Assembly: GCF_003337485.1 (NCBI RefSeq)
Contig: NZ_QPJJ01000001.1
Span: 186,001 to 250,000, forward strand
Direction of reading: 5' to 3'
Origin: Saliterribacillus persicus
GTDB taxonomy: Bacteria; Bacillota; Bacilli; Bacillales; Amphibacillaceae
Length of the DNA stretch: 64,000 nucleotides
Positions 8,026-18,351 of the stretch are shown here, piece by piece (the stretch's first letter is position 1; each line of letters begins with the position of its first letter). The translations under genes were made by a program, and so were the position numbers. The notes beneath the pieces are model-generated. The model was given only the letters and a program-made list of their open reading frames with translations. It did not search any database and was not told the DNA's origin.

Positions 8026-11000
8026 CTAGCTTTGTTGTCTTTTTCTTCTTACTGCAACCAATGTGATGGCACCGATAACTAGTAGTAAACCACCTACCAA
8101 TAACCAATTATACTGATTTGTTGCGGTATCTGGTAATGCTTCGCCGTTATCTTTGCTAGCACCTTCATCGTCAGAATCACTAGCAATTTCAAATACACCA
8201 TACGCACTAAAGTGTGTAAGTTCCGCTACAACTTCACCTTTTTCTTTATTATAAGAAATTGGAGAAATTATTTCTTTGTGATCACCATTTTCATCGATGT
8301 AAACAACTTTTAAATCTTCCCAGTTCTTCACTTTATTTTTATTGACAGCAAACGTTACTGTTATTGGTTGATCAGGAAATTCAGTGATTTCCTTACCATC
8401 AGCAATGATTGAAAAATCAATTAGCTCACTCACTGCATCTTTGTTCTTCATAGCTACTTTCTTAGAAACTTTCTCAAAGTTAATGGTAACATCTGTCCCC
8501 TCTGGGAATAACTTAATTGGTATTAATAATGTAGCTTTTCCATTCGTTAGCTCAACAGAAAAATCTGGATCTAACTTAGAAATAACTTCTTTATTAATTG
8601 TAACGGATTTTGCTTTCTTGCTGTAAGAATAAACTTTGTTATTATCGTTTATCACCAAGTCTGTTTCGTCTTTGATGACAACTTTACTTGTTTTATCCTT
8701 TTTGGGTTTATCTGTTCCTGGTTCATCCGTGCCTGGCTCTTCTGTTCCTGGCCCATCTGTGCCTGGCTCATCTGTTCCCGGCTCATCTGTTCCCGGCTCA
8801 TCGGTGCCTGGTTCGTCTGTGCCCGGTTCGTCATCAGATACTTTGATAACAACTGTAGTTAACGGATCGATAGACATAGAATCTGATGTTAAGCTAAACC
8901 CAGACTTTTCAGAAACGGCTGCAGTTCCCGCTTCATCATTATCTACTACAACAGTTCCAGAAGTTAAGTCTTCACTTAGCGTAAGGACTCTTTCTGTTGT
9001 ATCAGCATTTACAAACACATAATAGGCTCCTGTTTCATCTGTAGATTCATTTTTGTAGGCAATTAGTAAGTCTTGATCTGCAATTTCAGGCGCATCAATT
9101 AATGTGACATTACTGTTTACAAGTTCCATATCTCCGAGACGAAATGCATCGGTTGATCTTCTTAGCTCAATTAACCCCTGCGTATAGGCTTGCGTTAGCG
9201 TGTTAACAGGGTAAAGAGATTCATCCGTTACTTTTTTCCATTCAAACATATTAATTGCATCAGAAGAATCATACGAATCATGAACAAAATACGGATGTTT
9301 AAATGGATCTCCATTTTCATCAGTTAATTCATGATATTTCTGTTGGGGTACTCCATCTGTTTGCCATTGTTTTGTTCTACCATATTCTTGTCCAGCATGA
9401 ATAAATGCCGTTCCTTGAGAGGTTAGTACTAAAGAATTACCTATTCTTATTCGCTTATGGATTTCTAAGTTGTTCTCAGGAATTGCTGGATCTTTTTTAA
9501 TAGATTGAGCAATGACATCAAATAAAGGTAAGTTATCATGTGCTGCAATATATTGAACCATGTCACCTGGATCATCGGATGGTGTATTAGAAGGCTGTGC
9601 CTTGATATTATTAAAGATTGTTTCAATACTTCGAGCACCTCCAGTAAGAAAGCGTGGTTCCCCTTCTGAACCAAATCCAGATTTTAATTCATTACGCATT
9701 TCATCCGAGAACACACCAACATCATCTGTTTTATCCATCCAGTCTTGATCTGCTCCCATACCTTCAAGCGTTGGATCATCTAGATCTCCTGCAAATGTTC
9801 TCCAACCTTCTCCAATAAATAAAGCATTAGGATTGATTTCTGCAGCAGCGTCATAGGCATTTTGAATAGCTGGATATGTTGCATCCCCCATCATATCAAA
9901 ACGCATACCATCTATCTTGTATTCTTCAAACCAATATTTAACAGAATCAACCATAAGCTTTTCAGCCATTTGATGGTTGGTTGCTAGGTTGTTTCCAAAA
10001 CCACCGAGGAAGTTTCCTTCAGCATCTTGGAACGCATAGTAATTTGGCACAATGTCGTTTAACGTACTTGTTTTTGCAGTATGCGTGTAAACTACATCAA
10101 GTACTACACCCATTCCAGCATCATGGATCGCATCAATTAATGCTTTTGTTTCTTCTACTCTTAATTTAGCTTTAGTTGCGTCCTCAGAATATGCTCCATC
10201 TGGTGAGAAGTAACTGTGTGGGTCATATCCCCAGTTATATTCATTACCTCCAGCAGAGTAATCTAATTCCCTTTCATCCATCGCTGTTTCATCACCATAA
10301 TACCAAGCCATAATAGGTAATAACTGAACATGCGTTACCCCTAATGATTCAATATAATCGAGCTTGTCGATAAAGGCCTGATAAGAACCCCATCTAGCAT
10401 CTAGGTCACCCTCAATGGAAGAATCAGATGTAAAATCGCGAACGTGTACTTCATATATAACAGCATCTTCCCGTTTTTCATAACCATCGATGTCAGCATG
10501 AGAAAATCCTTCTGGATCTGTACCGCTTAAATCAACGATTGCAGCCTTACCAACGTCATCTCCATCAGGTCCAGCTTCCCCTTCTGTATTAAGAGTGAAA
10601 GCTGCCATTGATTTTGCATAAGGGTCTAATACTTCTTTTGTTACACCATCATTTGTAACCTCATACTGATAGTAGTAACCATCTAGATCAGATAACCCTA
10701 ATTCACTTGCAGTGACTTCTTTTGTCCAAACGCCGTTTTCATTAGTTAATTCAACACTACCAATTTCTGTAGCTGCATCCTCTTTATCAAAGAAGTTTGC
10801 AACTACTTTGCTCGCTTTAGGAGCCCATAATTTAAGTGTAGCATCGCCATCTTGATATGTTGCACCTAGGTCATCGCCTTCATAACCGTATTGTTCATCA
10901 ATAAACTTCCAACCAGAGCTTGCAGAAACTGTTTTGTCAGAATATGTGATAGACAATGGAAGCTTATTAATATCGAAGGTTGCGGTCACGTCTGCAGTTT

Positions 11001-14000
11001 TATCTCCTGTGATCTCAGCAGATTCCACGGTAACAGTAGTTCCATCAGCATCTACAATTTCTAAATCACTCACTAGATCTTCTGCTGTTAAACCTTCAGT
11101 CATCGTAAAGTTTAGTTGGATAGTAGTTTCAGAAATTACCTCCGCTGCTGTAATACCTGTTGCCACATCCCAGTAAGGAGAAATATAGACATTATCATCC
11201 CCTTGTTTAACCCATAGACGATTATATTTATCTAGTAAATTAAATGTTTTGTTTCCTCCATCTTTCGTACCGCCACCTGACTCATCAAGGACGATAAATC
11301 CAAGTTCTTGTGCATCTTCTGTTAATTCGATATCTACATATGCGCCGTAACGATCAGTACCTTCAAAATCTGTTGCACCAGTTGGCCAAGTTTCAGATGG
11401 AGCTACTACATCGCCCCAATTCCAAACACCGTAGTTTTCATAGTCTGCGTTATCACGCAAGTAATGAATACGGACAGTATTTTCCGGTAGATCTACTGGT
11501 TCATAAGTAAATACTTCATCAGAACCTTGTTTAATCCAAATTTCGTTCATTTCAGGAGAAGTGATCGTGAATCCTTTATCTCCTCCGTCTTTTCCAGCAT
11601 CACCATTGGTTACATCCATAACTAGGAATCCTATATTTTGCGCACCTTCAGCTAATTCCACATCAATATAGCTACCATAGCTATCTGTTTTTTCAAACAT
11701 AGTAGCACCATCTGGCCATCCAGCCGATGGACTCTCTACATCATTCCATAACCAAGCACCATAGTTTTCGTAGTCATTCTCTGTACGTTGATAGTGAATA
11801 CGGATATGATTATCTGGAATTGGTTCTACGGCATCTCCATCATCACTATTATCACTAGTATTAGTTGTTACTCCTGTAATTGAGCCACCTTCAACAGTTA
11901 ACAGCGCTGTACCACCATCAGCAATAGCTGGGAGCGTTAAAGAAACCTCGTTAGCAGCTGTAGCGTTGTATGTTTGATTAGAGTAGTGGTCTGTGACAAT
12001 TGCATCTGCTGAATCAACAGAAACGGTAATATCTAATGCCTCTTCTGCGACGTTTAATCCAACGTATGCAGCGTCTCCATTGTAGTTACGAGAGAATAGT
12101 AAGTAGTCCTCACTATTTTCTCCTCCAATAGTAGTTCGATCGCCTTTAGCAAATATGTCAGAATTATCCGCTCTAAAGTTCAGAATCTCTGTATAGTGTG
12201 CTAAAACATCGTTACCCTCTACTTGATCCCAATCAAGATCATAGCGGTTATCGTAGTATGGATAATTATTAGCTCCACTTTGTCCAAGTTCTTCCCCATA
12301 ATAAATGACAGGTTGCCCTTTAGCAGTTGCTTGAAGTGACGCCGCCACTTTCAATTTACCTTCATCTCCATCAAGACTGTGCAAGAATCCATCTTCATCA
12401 TGACTGCCCAAGAATTGGCCTAGGGTTGCTGTATTATCAATTTTCTCGTTGCGATCAATTAGACTATCATTCGCTTCGGTTAAATCGCCGTTCACAAATG
12501 AATGAGCAATCCCTTTAAAACCAAAATCAAGAAGGGAATCCATCATTCCTGATTCCAGGTAGCCAGAGTCATTACCTACACTCGCGCCCCAAACTTCCCC
12601 AATCATTTTGTGCTCAGGCATTTTTTCAGTAAGTGCATTTTTGAATGCCATCCACGTAGCATCTTCGACATGTTTTACGGTGTCTACACGGAAATAGTCG
12701 ATTGTATTTCCATTTGGTGTTGTAGCATTTTCAATCCAAGCTGTTTGCCAATCAATGATTTGTTGGCGTACTGCAGGATCTTCTGTTTTAAAATCTGGAA
12801 GTCCAGCTAATTCACCGACAACCTCAGCAGTTCCAACGTTAGAACCTTGTCGCACAAGATCACTAAATCGGTCACGGTCAGCATCCGTTGGATATTGTTC
12901 AGGAGGATTAGAAACCGTTCCATTAATCTCTTTTAAACCATACCCTGTATGATTCAATACCACATCAACCATAATTTTTATACCGCGATCATGTGCAGCA
13001 TCAATTAATCTATGAAATTCCTCCATTGTACCAAAGTGAGGATTTAACTTACCGAAGTTACTAGCCCAGTAACCATGGTATCCATAGTATGGCTCTCCAT
13101 CAATGCCATCTGTTGCGTCATAACGAACATCATACTCAATATTTTCTACAATGGGACTAATCCAAATGGTGTTTACACCAAGGTCATCCAAATAATCTAA
13201 CCTTTCCGTGATCCCTTCAAAGTCACCACCATGGTACGTGCCTGATTTACTCGTATCAAAGCCAATTCCATAAGGATCATTATTAGAAGAATCTCCATCA
13301 AAAAATCTATCTGTTAACATAAAGTAAATAATAGATTCGTCCCAATCAAAATCTTCTTCTCCAACAGATTGTCTTGTTTTCACATCAACCTGTGTACTCG
13401 ATGTGTATTGGTTTCCATAAGAATCAACAACAGTTAAAGGAATTTCTTTCGTCCCTGCTGTCACGTGATCATCTACTGCTATCGATACTTCTTTAAGTAA
13501 TGGATCAATGGCAAGTTTACTAGAATTACCTAACGAACTAACATCTGCGTATATTTCAGAAATTTCAATATCATCTGTTAAACCTTCCACACCGACAGAT
13601 AAAACTGCATTTTGATTGTAATCAATCGCTGCAGGTGAGACAGAACCAGAAACCGTTAAATCAACCTGCTCATTATATCTAATAGTAGAAGCGCCATCTA
13701 CGGTATTATAAGGATCTGTCACCTCTTTTGTTGTGCCATCCTTTGTAATGAGGTAAGAATAAGATGTCTCACCAGTTGAAATTCCATTAACCGTATAAAC
13801 AAATCTTTCATTTAATGGCTCATATGGCATTTCATATGTTTCATTGTTAATCTTCAACTCTACTTTATCAATCGTATCCATTGCATCGTTTGAGTAAAGT
13901 TCTTTATCACGATAATAGAAAGTGGCATTTCCTTTATCTACATTAGGTGCTGAGCCATCTGGAACAACTCTTAGTTCATCTGTCCCACTAATAATATAAG

Positions 14001-15249
14001 CTTTTGTAAGAAGATCGTTTTTGTTTACTGAAATAAACTGATCATCTTCAAATTCTTTTTCTGCTGTATCCCAATCTTCTGTGCTACGTAGAACAAAACC
14101 AATTTCTTCTGCTTCTTCTGAGACAGCAATATTAGCTACTGCAGTATCGCCTTGAATAGTGTCAAAATTAATTTGATCATCTTTGACACCCGTATTCCAT
14201 ACCCATATATTCCAATCTCCAAATGTTTCATCTGCTCGAGTATAAGACAACCGTACTCGACGTCGTTCTTCCTCTTGTTCGTCGCCAGTAATAGCGTTGA
14301 TCGCATCTTGTCGACTAGTAAAGACATCTAATTTACCTTCAACTACCCATACTTCTGTAGCAGATTCACCTTCTGGTACCGTTATAACACGCTCACCTTC
14401 TTGGTCATCCCAATTCTCTCCACCTTTTCTAGTAAGAAGGGTTACTTCATTGGTTGGGAAAGAATAGGTTCCATGCGCGAATCTATAATCACCACTATCA
14501 TCTACTGAATCGAACGCTTTTCCAACTGCATCAAATTCTCCACTTTCATGAAAGAAGTAAAAATCCCAATCAGTGAAAGTAGCAGGATCTTCTCTGTAAT
14601 AATGTACAGTAAACTCATTATTACCGGCAATCACCTGTACTTCCTTTGTTGTTTCATAATCTCCTTGTGTTGCTTTTACTGTGAAGGTTGCATCTACAGC
14701 AGCATCACTAGCAACCTCTAAACTGGCCCCGTCTAGGCTTACACCTGTTGGCTCCCCGACAAGTGACCATGTAGCATCAGATGTTGGATTATTTCCAGAA
14801 TCATCAACTAGATTAGCAGTTAATGAAGTGCTAGAACCTATCGCCACTTTATTAGGTACTTCACTTAAGTTAAGCCCTGGCACTACTAATTTACTGTTGC
14901 CATTACTTAAAGTAGCTGGATTAAGTGGATCAGTCTTCCACCCATCTTCTCCTACAACAAGCTTGTATCCATAAATATCAGGTGTTAGTGCAGATGTCGT
15001 AGCAGTCCATATTCCAGAACCATCATCAGACATGCTTAATGCACTAGGATCCCAATCGTTAAAGTCACCTGCTACACGCACCTTTTCTGCTTCAACATCC
15101 TCGTAAGTAACTGTCACCGTGTTATCGTCATTTACAACTGGACTTTCTAGCTCTGCAGCTGAAACGGAAACAGGTAGATAGGATGATACTGTGCTAAATA
15201 AGATTAAAAATATTAAGAGCATGGAAAAACCTTTTTTCTTTCTCCTCAT
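8026..15249 (-). CDS. Giant cell-wall-anchored amylopullulanase with two GH13 catalytic domains
   Basis: About 2407 residues from the preferred ATG (MRRKKKGF, AAAGGGG upstream). Order: signal peptide; CBM48-like starch module about 45-125; Ig-like domain; two CBM41 modules about 210-430; N-terminal Ig-like domain; alpha-amylase GH13 about 635-1115 with Asp856 (YFRVD), Glu885 (IGEVWG) and Asp951 (SHDED); two more CBM41 repeats about 1147-1357; CBM48; type I pullulanase GH13_14 about 1590-2140 with YNWGYDP, Asp1785 (MRFD) and Glu1814 (IGEGW); eight-fold EPGTD linker; the module shared with the cellulase; LPDTA sorting signal and membrane anchor. It should cut both alpha-1,4 and alpha-1,6 bonds at the cell surface. 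Layout resembles alkaline Bacillus amylopullulanases. Two LacI-type operators lie upstream. Confidence 0.93.
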   Translation of the reverse strand: MRRKKKGFSMLLIFLILFSTVSSYLPVSVSAAELESPVVNDDNTVTVTYEDVEAEKVRVAGDFNDWDPSALSMSDDGSGIWTATTSALTPDIYGYKLVVGEDGWKTDPLNPATLSNGNSKLVVPGLNLSEVPNKVAIGSSTSLTANLVDDSGNNPTSDATWSLVGEPTGVSLDGASLEVASDAAVDATFTVKATQGDYETTKEVQVIAGNNEFTVHYYREDPATFTDWDFYFFHESGEFDAVGKAFDSVDDSGDYRFAHGTYSFPTNEVTLLTRKGGENWDDQEGERVITVPEGESATEVWVVEGKLDVFTSRQDAINAITGDEQEEERRRVRLSYTRADETFGDWNIWVWNTGVKDDQINFDTIQGDTAVANIAVSEEAEEIGFVLRSTEDWDTAEKEFEDDQFISVNKNDLLTKAYIISGTDELRVVPDGSAPNVDKGNATFYYRDKELYSNDAMDTIDKVELKINNETYEMPYEPLNERFVYTVNGISTGETSYSYLITKDGTTKEVTDPYNTVDGASTIRYNEQVDLTVSGSVSPAAIDYNQNAVLSVGVEGLTDDIEISEIYADVSSLGNSSKLAIDPLLKEVSIAVDDHVTAGTKEIPLTVVDSYGNQYTSSTQVDVKTRQSVGEEDFDWDESIIYFMLTDRFFDGDSSNNDPYGIGFDTSKSGTYHGGDFEGITERLDYLDDLGVNTIWISPIVENIEYDVRYDATDGIDGEPYYGYHGYWASNFGKLNPHFGTMEEFHRLIDAAHDRGIKIMVDVVLNHTGYGLKEINGTVSNPPEQYPTDADRDRFSDLVRQGSNVGTAEVVGELAGLPDFKTEDPAVRQQIIDWQTAWIENATTPNGNTIDYFRVDTVKHVEDATWMAFKNALTEKMPEHKMIGEVWGASVGNDSGYLESGMMDSLLDFGFKGIAHSFVNGDLTEANDSLIDRNEKIDNTATLGQFLGSHDEDGFLHSLDGDEGKLKVAASLQATAKGQPVIYYGEELGQSGANNYPYYDNRYDLDWDQVEGNDVLAHYTEILNFRADNSDIFAKGDRTTIGGENSEDYLLFSRNYNGDAAYVGLNVAEEALDITVSVDSADAIVTDHYSNQTYNATAANEVSLTLPAIADGGTALLTVEGGSITGVTTNTSDNSDDGDAVEPIPDNHIRIHYQRTENDYENYGAWLWNDVESPSAGWPDGATMFEKTDSYGSYIDVELAEGAQNIGFLVMDVTNGDAGKDGGDKGFTITSPEMNEIWIKQGSDEVFTYEPVDLPENTVRIHYLRDNADYENYGVWNWGDVVAPSETWPTGATDFEGTDRYGAYVDIELTEDAQELGFIVLDESGGGTKDGGNKTFNLLDKYNRLWVKQGDDNVYISPYWDVATGITAAEVISETTIQLNFTMTEGLTAEDLVSDLEIVDADGTTVTVESAEITGDKTADVTATFDINKLPLSITYSDKTVSASSGWKFIDEQYGYEGDDLGATYQDGDATLKLWAPKASKVVANFFDKEDAATEIGSVELTNENGVWTKEVTASELGLSDLDGYYYQYEVTNDGVTKEVLDPYAKSMAAFTLNTEGEAGPDGDDVGKAAIVDLSGTDPEGFSHADIDGYEKREDAVIYEVHVRDFTSDSSIEGDLDARWGSYQAFIDKLDYIESLGVTHVQLLPIMAWYYGDETAMDERELDYSAGGNEYNWGYDPHSYFSPDGAYSEDATKAKLRVEETKALIDAIHDAGMGVVLDVVYTHTAKTSTLNDIVPNYYAFQDAEGNFLGGFGNNLATNHQMAEKLMVDSVKYWFEEYKIDGMRFDMMGDATYPAIQNAYDAAAEINPNALFIGEGWRTFAGDLDDPTLEGMGADQDWMDKTDDVGVFSDEMRNELKSGFGSEGEPRFLTGGARSIETIFNNIKAQPSNTPSDDPGDMVQYIAAHDNLPLFDVIAQSIKKDPAIPENNLEIHKRIRIGNSLVLTSQGTAFIHAGQEYGRTKQWQTDGVPQQKYHELTDENGDPFKHPYFVHDSYDSSDAINMFEWKKVTDESLYPVNTLTQAYTQGLIELRRSTDAFRLGDMELVNSNVTLIDAPEIADQDLLIAYKNESTDETGAYYVFVNADTTERVLTLSEDLTSGTVVVDNDEAGTAAVSEKSGFSLTSDSMSIDPLTTVVIKVSDDEPGTDEPGTDEPGTDEPGTDEPGTDGPGTEEPGTDEPGTDKPKKDKTSKVVIKDETDLVINDNNKVYSYSKKAKSVTINKEVISKLDPDFSVELTNGKATLLIPIKLFPEGTDVTINFEKVSKKVAMKNKDAVSELIDFSIIADGKEITEFPDQPITVTFAVNKNKVKNWEDLKVVYIDENGDHKEIISPISYNKEKGEVVAELTHFSAYGVFEIASDSDDEGASKDNGEALPDTATNQYNWLLVGGLLLVIGAITLVAVRRKRQQS
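8711..8832 (-). repeat. 15-bp coding minisatellite (EPGTD repeat)
   Basis: About eight tandem 15-base units encode the Glu-Pro-Gly-Thr-Asp linker between the catalytic part and the wall-anchor module. Unit sequence varies mostly at third positions. The repeat could change length by slippage. Confidence 0.85.
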
Positions 15250-15302
15250 TTTGTAACCCCTTTCAAATTTTAATAAAAAATAAAAATCCACATCTTTTTA
15301 TG

Positions 15303-15382
15303 TGCAATCGTTTGCATAAAATTAATAAAAATATGAACAATATAATTAATATTGTTCATTTATTAAATGGCAACCGATTGTA
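15303..15382 (-). promoter_or_regulatory. Two LacI/MalR-type operator sequences upstream of the amylopullulanase
   Basis: TGCAATCGTTTGCA at 15303-15316 is a near-perfect palindrome with a central CG, the form bound by LacI-family regulators such as MalR. A second, weaker copy GGCAACCGATTGTA lies at 15369-15382. Together they suggest control by a maltose/starch-responsive LacI-family repressor. The factor itself is not in the window. Confidence 0.55.
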
Positions 15383-15581
15383 CAATATATTTATACCATA
15401 CTATTTATAAACTCACAACAGCTAAATGAAAAATTTATTATTCGCGGGTTTTAAACCTGAAAAGGTAACTGATCAGTTCACTGAGACTATAAGGTATATT
15501 TTGTTATGGTGGATTCTAGGCAATATGAAGTGGATCCAATTGGTTTCAGAATTTAACTTGCGTAAGCGGAGGGTCTCAGTT

Positions 15582-15690
15582 TAATGTGTGATAAAGCTGG
15601 TGTTATTTTGCCAGAAACTGTTGCTAATATGTTCAAGTGCAGTGTATTTAATAATTGTCGAGGGTTGTTTCTTCGTCAATGACGGTAAGT
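15582..15690 (+). pseudogene. Decayed copy of the cellulase wall-anchor region
   Basis: Reading from 15590, GATAAAGCTGGTG, then CCAGAAACTGTTGCTAATATG and later GGGTTGTTTCTTCGTCA, matches the cellulase 3' end at 7635-7740, including the LPETA codons and the end of the anchor helix. A gap and substitutions disrupt the middle, and no start or upstream domain is present. It is followed by a diverged copy of the cellulase terminator and then by the intact Crp/Fnr gene. It marks the right-hand copy of a duplicated cellulase/Crp junction. Confidence 0.75.
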
Positions 15691-15722
15691 GAAAAAGGGG
15701 GTTTGATAACCCTTTTTCCACT
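15689..15722. terminator. Bidirectional terminator hairpin between the cellulase remnant and the Crp/Fnr gene
   Basis: GAAAAAGGGGGTTTGATAACCCTTTTTC forms a hairpin with A-runs on one side and T-runs on the other, so it can end transcription of the Crp/Fnr operon arriving from the right. Confidence 0.65.
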
Positions 15723-15762
15723 TTGGATCTTCGTTATTATCTAGCTTTCTGGGGCAGTTGAT

Positions 15763-16434
15763 TTATAACTCTTCTAATTGTACTTGATCTAGAATTAGGA
15801 AGGTGCGAGAATCTTGTTTCTGAATAATCCCGCTTCTTTCCATATCAGAAAAGCGTCTACTAATCGTCTCCGGTGTAGTGCCAAGATAGGATGCTAGGTC
15901 TCTTTTGGTCATCGTGAGTCTTGCGGTATTATTTTCTGTACAGGTTAATAAATATTTTGCAATTCTGGTTTCTACTCGCTCCTGTGCAAAAAGTGCCGTC
16001 TGGGTTTCTGCGGTATCAAGACGCGTTGCAAATTCCTGCATAATTTTAAGCGCAATTGTTGGGTACTGCATTAAAAAACTGTGCAGATCATCCTGTGTGA
16101 TCCGGCATACTTGCGCATCTTCTACTACCTCTGCATAGGCTTCTTCTTTTTTGTTTGTGAAAAGAGCGAGCTCACCGGTAAAGTCACCAGCTGACAATAG
16201 ACGCACAAGCTGCTCTTTTCCTTCCTCGTTCATCCTGTAAATGCGAACCTTTCCTTTATGCACAATGTATAAAGCACCAAGCGTATCGCCTGCATGATAT
16301 AAATGCTCTCCCTTTTGGTAGGTAGAGGAGTGCACGGTTTTCATGATTTCATCTAAATCCTCAGCTTCTAAATGGTTAAAAATCGGCACTCCAGCTACAC
16401 AACCACGATAGGAATGATTACATGTAGAACTCAC
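15763..16434 (-). CDS. Crp/Fnr-family transcription regulator with N-terminal cysteines
   Basis: 223 residues, GTG start with GAGGTGA upstream. A cyclic-nucleotide-type beta-roll (about 20-140, with GDTLGALYIVHKGKVRIYR and ..LLSAGDFTGELALF) is followed by a long dimerisation helix and a winged helix-turn-helix (MTKRDLASYLGTTPETISRRFSDM) near 170-205. Cys5 and Cys12 at the N-terminus, plus Cys149 and Cys180 region candidates, could bind a metal or Fe-S cluster, as in FNR and FLP proteins. It is the last gene of an operon with a metal-transport ATPase and an HMA chaperone, and a FNR-like box lies ahead of that operon, so autoregulation is likely. Signal (oxygen, redox or metal) not determined. 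Confidence 0.82.
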   Translation of the reverse strand: MSSTCNHSYRGCVAGVPIFNHLEAEDLDEIMKTVHSSTYQKGEHLYHAGDTLGALYIVHKGKVRIYRMNEEGKEQLVRLLSAGDFTGELALFTNKKEEAYAEVVEDAQVCRITQDDLHSFLMQYPTIALKIMQEFATRLDTAETQTALFAQERVETRIAKYLLTCTENNTARLTMTKRDLASYLGTTPETISRRFSDMERSGIIQKQDSRTFLILDQVQLEEL

Positions 16435-16467
16435 TTGATCACCTCGCTTTTTTACTAGTTTATCATA

Positions 16468-18351
16468 TTAAGCGGTACGTTCTGCTAGTACGCGCCTCAC
16501 CTTTTTGCGTTTGGACTCACCGAATTTCATTAACCGCATGGCATTTAATATCACCAGTAAGACACTTGCTTCGTGGATAAACATGCCTGAAGCGAGGTGC
16601 ACGGAACCCATCAAGACACCTATTAATAAAATCGCGACCACACCAACGGCAAGATAGGTATTCTGTTTTACATTTTTGGTGGTTGCTTTTGCTAAGGCAA
16701 AGGCATGTGCAAGTTGATCAAGCTTATCTGCCATTAAAACAACATCAGCTGTTTCCATGGATATATCAGTTCCTCCCTCACCCATCGCAACGCCAACATC
16801 TGCTGTTGCAATCGATGGTGCGTCGTTAATTCCGTCACCAGCCATTAAAACAATTTGGCCATCAGCTTGCCACTTCTTCACATAGGAAAGTTTATCCTCT
16901 GGCAACAATTCGGCATAAACCTGATCCAAACCAAGCTCTGTTCCGACACTTTTAGCGGTTAGCTTGTTATCACCAGTCAGCATCACAATCTCTTCCACAC
17001 CATATGCTCTTAATTTTGCGATGGCGTCTTTTGCGTCTACTCTAATTTTATCAAAAATGGATAGACTACCGACTAATTTTCCATCAATCGCTATAAATAC
17101 AACCGTTTTACCTTTTGCTTCTTTTTTTGTAACGGCTTGTAGTAATACGTCCGAAACGTCGACGTGTGATTCCTTCATCAAAGCACGGTTTCCTACTATT
17201 ATTTTTTGGCCATCTAGCATTCCTTCGACACCTAGTCCTTTTCTGACCGTGCCTTCCGTGATCTTCTCCAGCTTAGTTAAACCTTGTTTCTTCGCTTCTG
17301 CTACAATTGTTTTTCCTAAATGATGCTCTGAAATCTGTTCGACTGTAGCTGCTAAATGTAATAGGTCTTGTTCAGTGTAGCTTTTATCGATAACATGGAT
17401 GTCTTCAACGGAAGGCTTCCCTTCTGTTAACGTGCCCGTTTTATCAAAAATAATCTTGTCTACTTTAGCTAAGCGATCCATCGTTTCGCCGCCTTTAATT
17501 AGCACGCCATTTCTCGCTCCATTTCCGATACCCGTTACCGTCGATACTGGTGCCCCAATCACAAGTGCACCAGGACAGGCGATCACTAAAAAGGTAATCG
17601 CCATGTGAAGATTCTTTGTGATCACAAGAACGAGAATACTTAATACAATAATAGATGGTGTATATATTCGTGCAAAAGCTTGTAAGAATTTTTCCACTTT
17701 CGTTTTGGATTCTTGAGCTTCTTCTACCAGTGCGATCAGTTTTTCAACCGTTGTATCCTCGCCGACTTTTTCAGCTACGATATCGACATAACCATGATCT
17801 ACCAAGGTCCCACTAAAAACGGTAGCATCCACGCTTTTAGTAACAGGGACACTCTCTCCTGTCACCGCTGCTTCATTTACTACACAATGGCCACTTAGCA
17901 CTTTCCCGTCCACTGGAATTTTTTCACCTGAACGTAACCGGACAGTGTCACCTAATTTCACCTCTGACACGTCGATCGTTAATTCTTCACCTTCTCTTAC
18001 CACCCGTGCTTCTACAGGCGCGAGATCCATTAAACTTTTTAACGATGCGCGTGTTTTCGCGAGCGAACTTGCTTCTAAATACGCACCAAATAAAAATAAG
18101 AATGTCACAACCGCGCTTTCTACGTATTCACCAATAAATAAAGCACCAATGACTGCAATTGTTACCAACAATTCGATGCTAAACGCTTTAAATTTAAGTG
18201 CCTGCCATGCTTTTTCCCCAATCGGTACACCTGCAAGTACGGTAGCACTTAGGAGTGCCAAGTCTTTTAAACTTGGCACAACAAATGCTAGTACTATAAG
18301 TGCTCCCGCTATCATCATAACTACAGTTTGTTTCTTCGGATATCGTTTCAT
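16468..18351 (-). CDS. Heavy-metal P1B-type ATPase with unusual CPG motif
   Basis: 627 residues with the P1B ATPase core: membrane helices at the N-terminus, TGES actuator loop (AAVTGESVPV), transmembrane motif VIACPGALVIG, phosphorylation site IIFDKTGTLTEG, HP-type loop (EHHLGKTI), MLTGDN and MAGDGINDAP hinge. The metal-site motif is CPG instead of CPC, CPH or SPC, so the transported ion cannot be assigned from sequence; Zn/Cd/Co-like or Fe-like transport are all possible. There is no N-terminal HMA domain; a separate HMA protein is encoded immediately upstream with one base of overlap. The Crp/Fnr gene follows. Confidence 0.88.
   Translation of the reverse strand: MKRYPKKQTVVMMIAGALIVLAFVVPSLKDLALLSATVLAGVPIGEKAWQALKFKAFSIELLVTIAVIGALFIGEYVESAVVTFLFLFGAYLEASSLAKTRASLKSLMDLAPVEARVVREGEELTIDVSEVKLGDTVRLRSGEKIPVDGKVLSGHCVVNEAAVTGESVPVTKSVDATVFSGTLVDHGYVDIVAEKVGEDTTVEKLIALVEEAQESKTKVEKFLQAFARIYTPSIIVLSILVLVITKNLHMAITFLVIACPGALVIGAPVSTVTGIGNGARNGVLIKGGETMDRLAKVDKIIFDKTGTLTEGKPSVEDIHVIDKSYTEQDLLHLAATVEQISEHHLGKTIVAEAKKQGLTKLEKITEGTVRKGLGVEGMLDGQKIIVGNRALMKESHVDVSDVLLQAVTKKEAKGKTVVFIAIDGKLVGSLSIFDKIRVDAKDAIAKLRAYGVEEIVMLTGDNKLTAKSVGTELGLDQVYAELLPEDKLSYVKKWQADGQIVLMAGDGINDAPSIATADVGVAMGEGGTDISMETADVVLMADKLDQLAHAFALAKATTKNVKQNTYLAVGVVAILLIGVLMGSVHLASGMFIHEASVLLVILNAMRLMKFGESKRKKVRRVLAERTA

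Noticed and set aside
8711-8832. CRISPR-like tandem repeat
   Set aside because: The 15-base units have no spacers and encode the EPGTD linker of the amylopullulanase.
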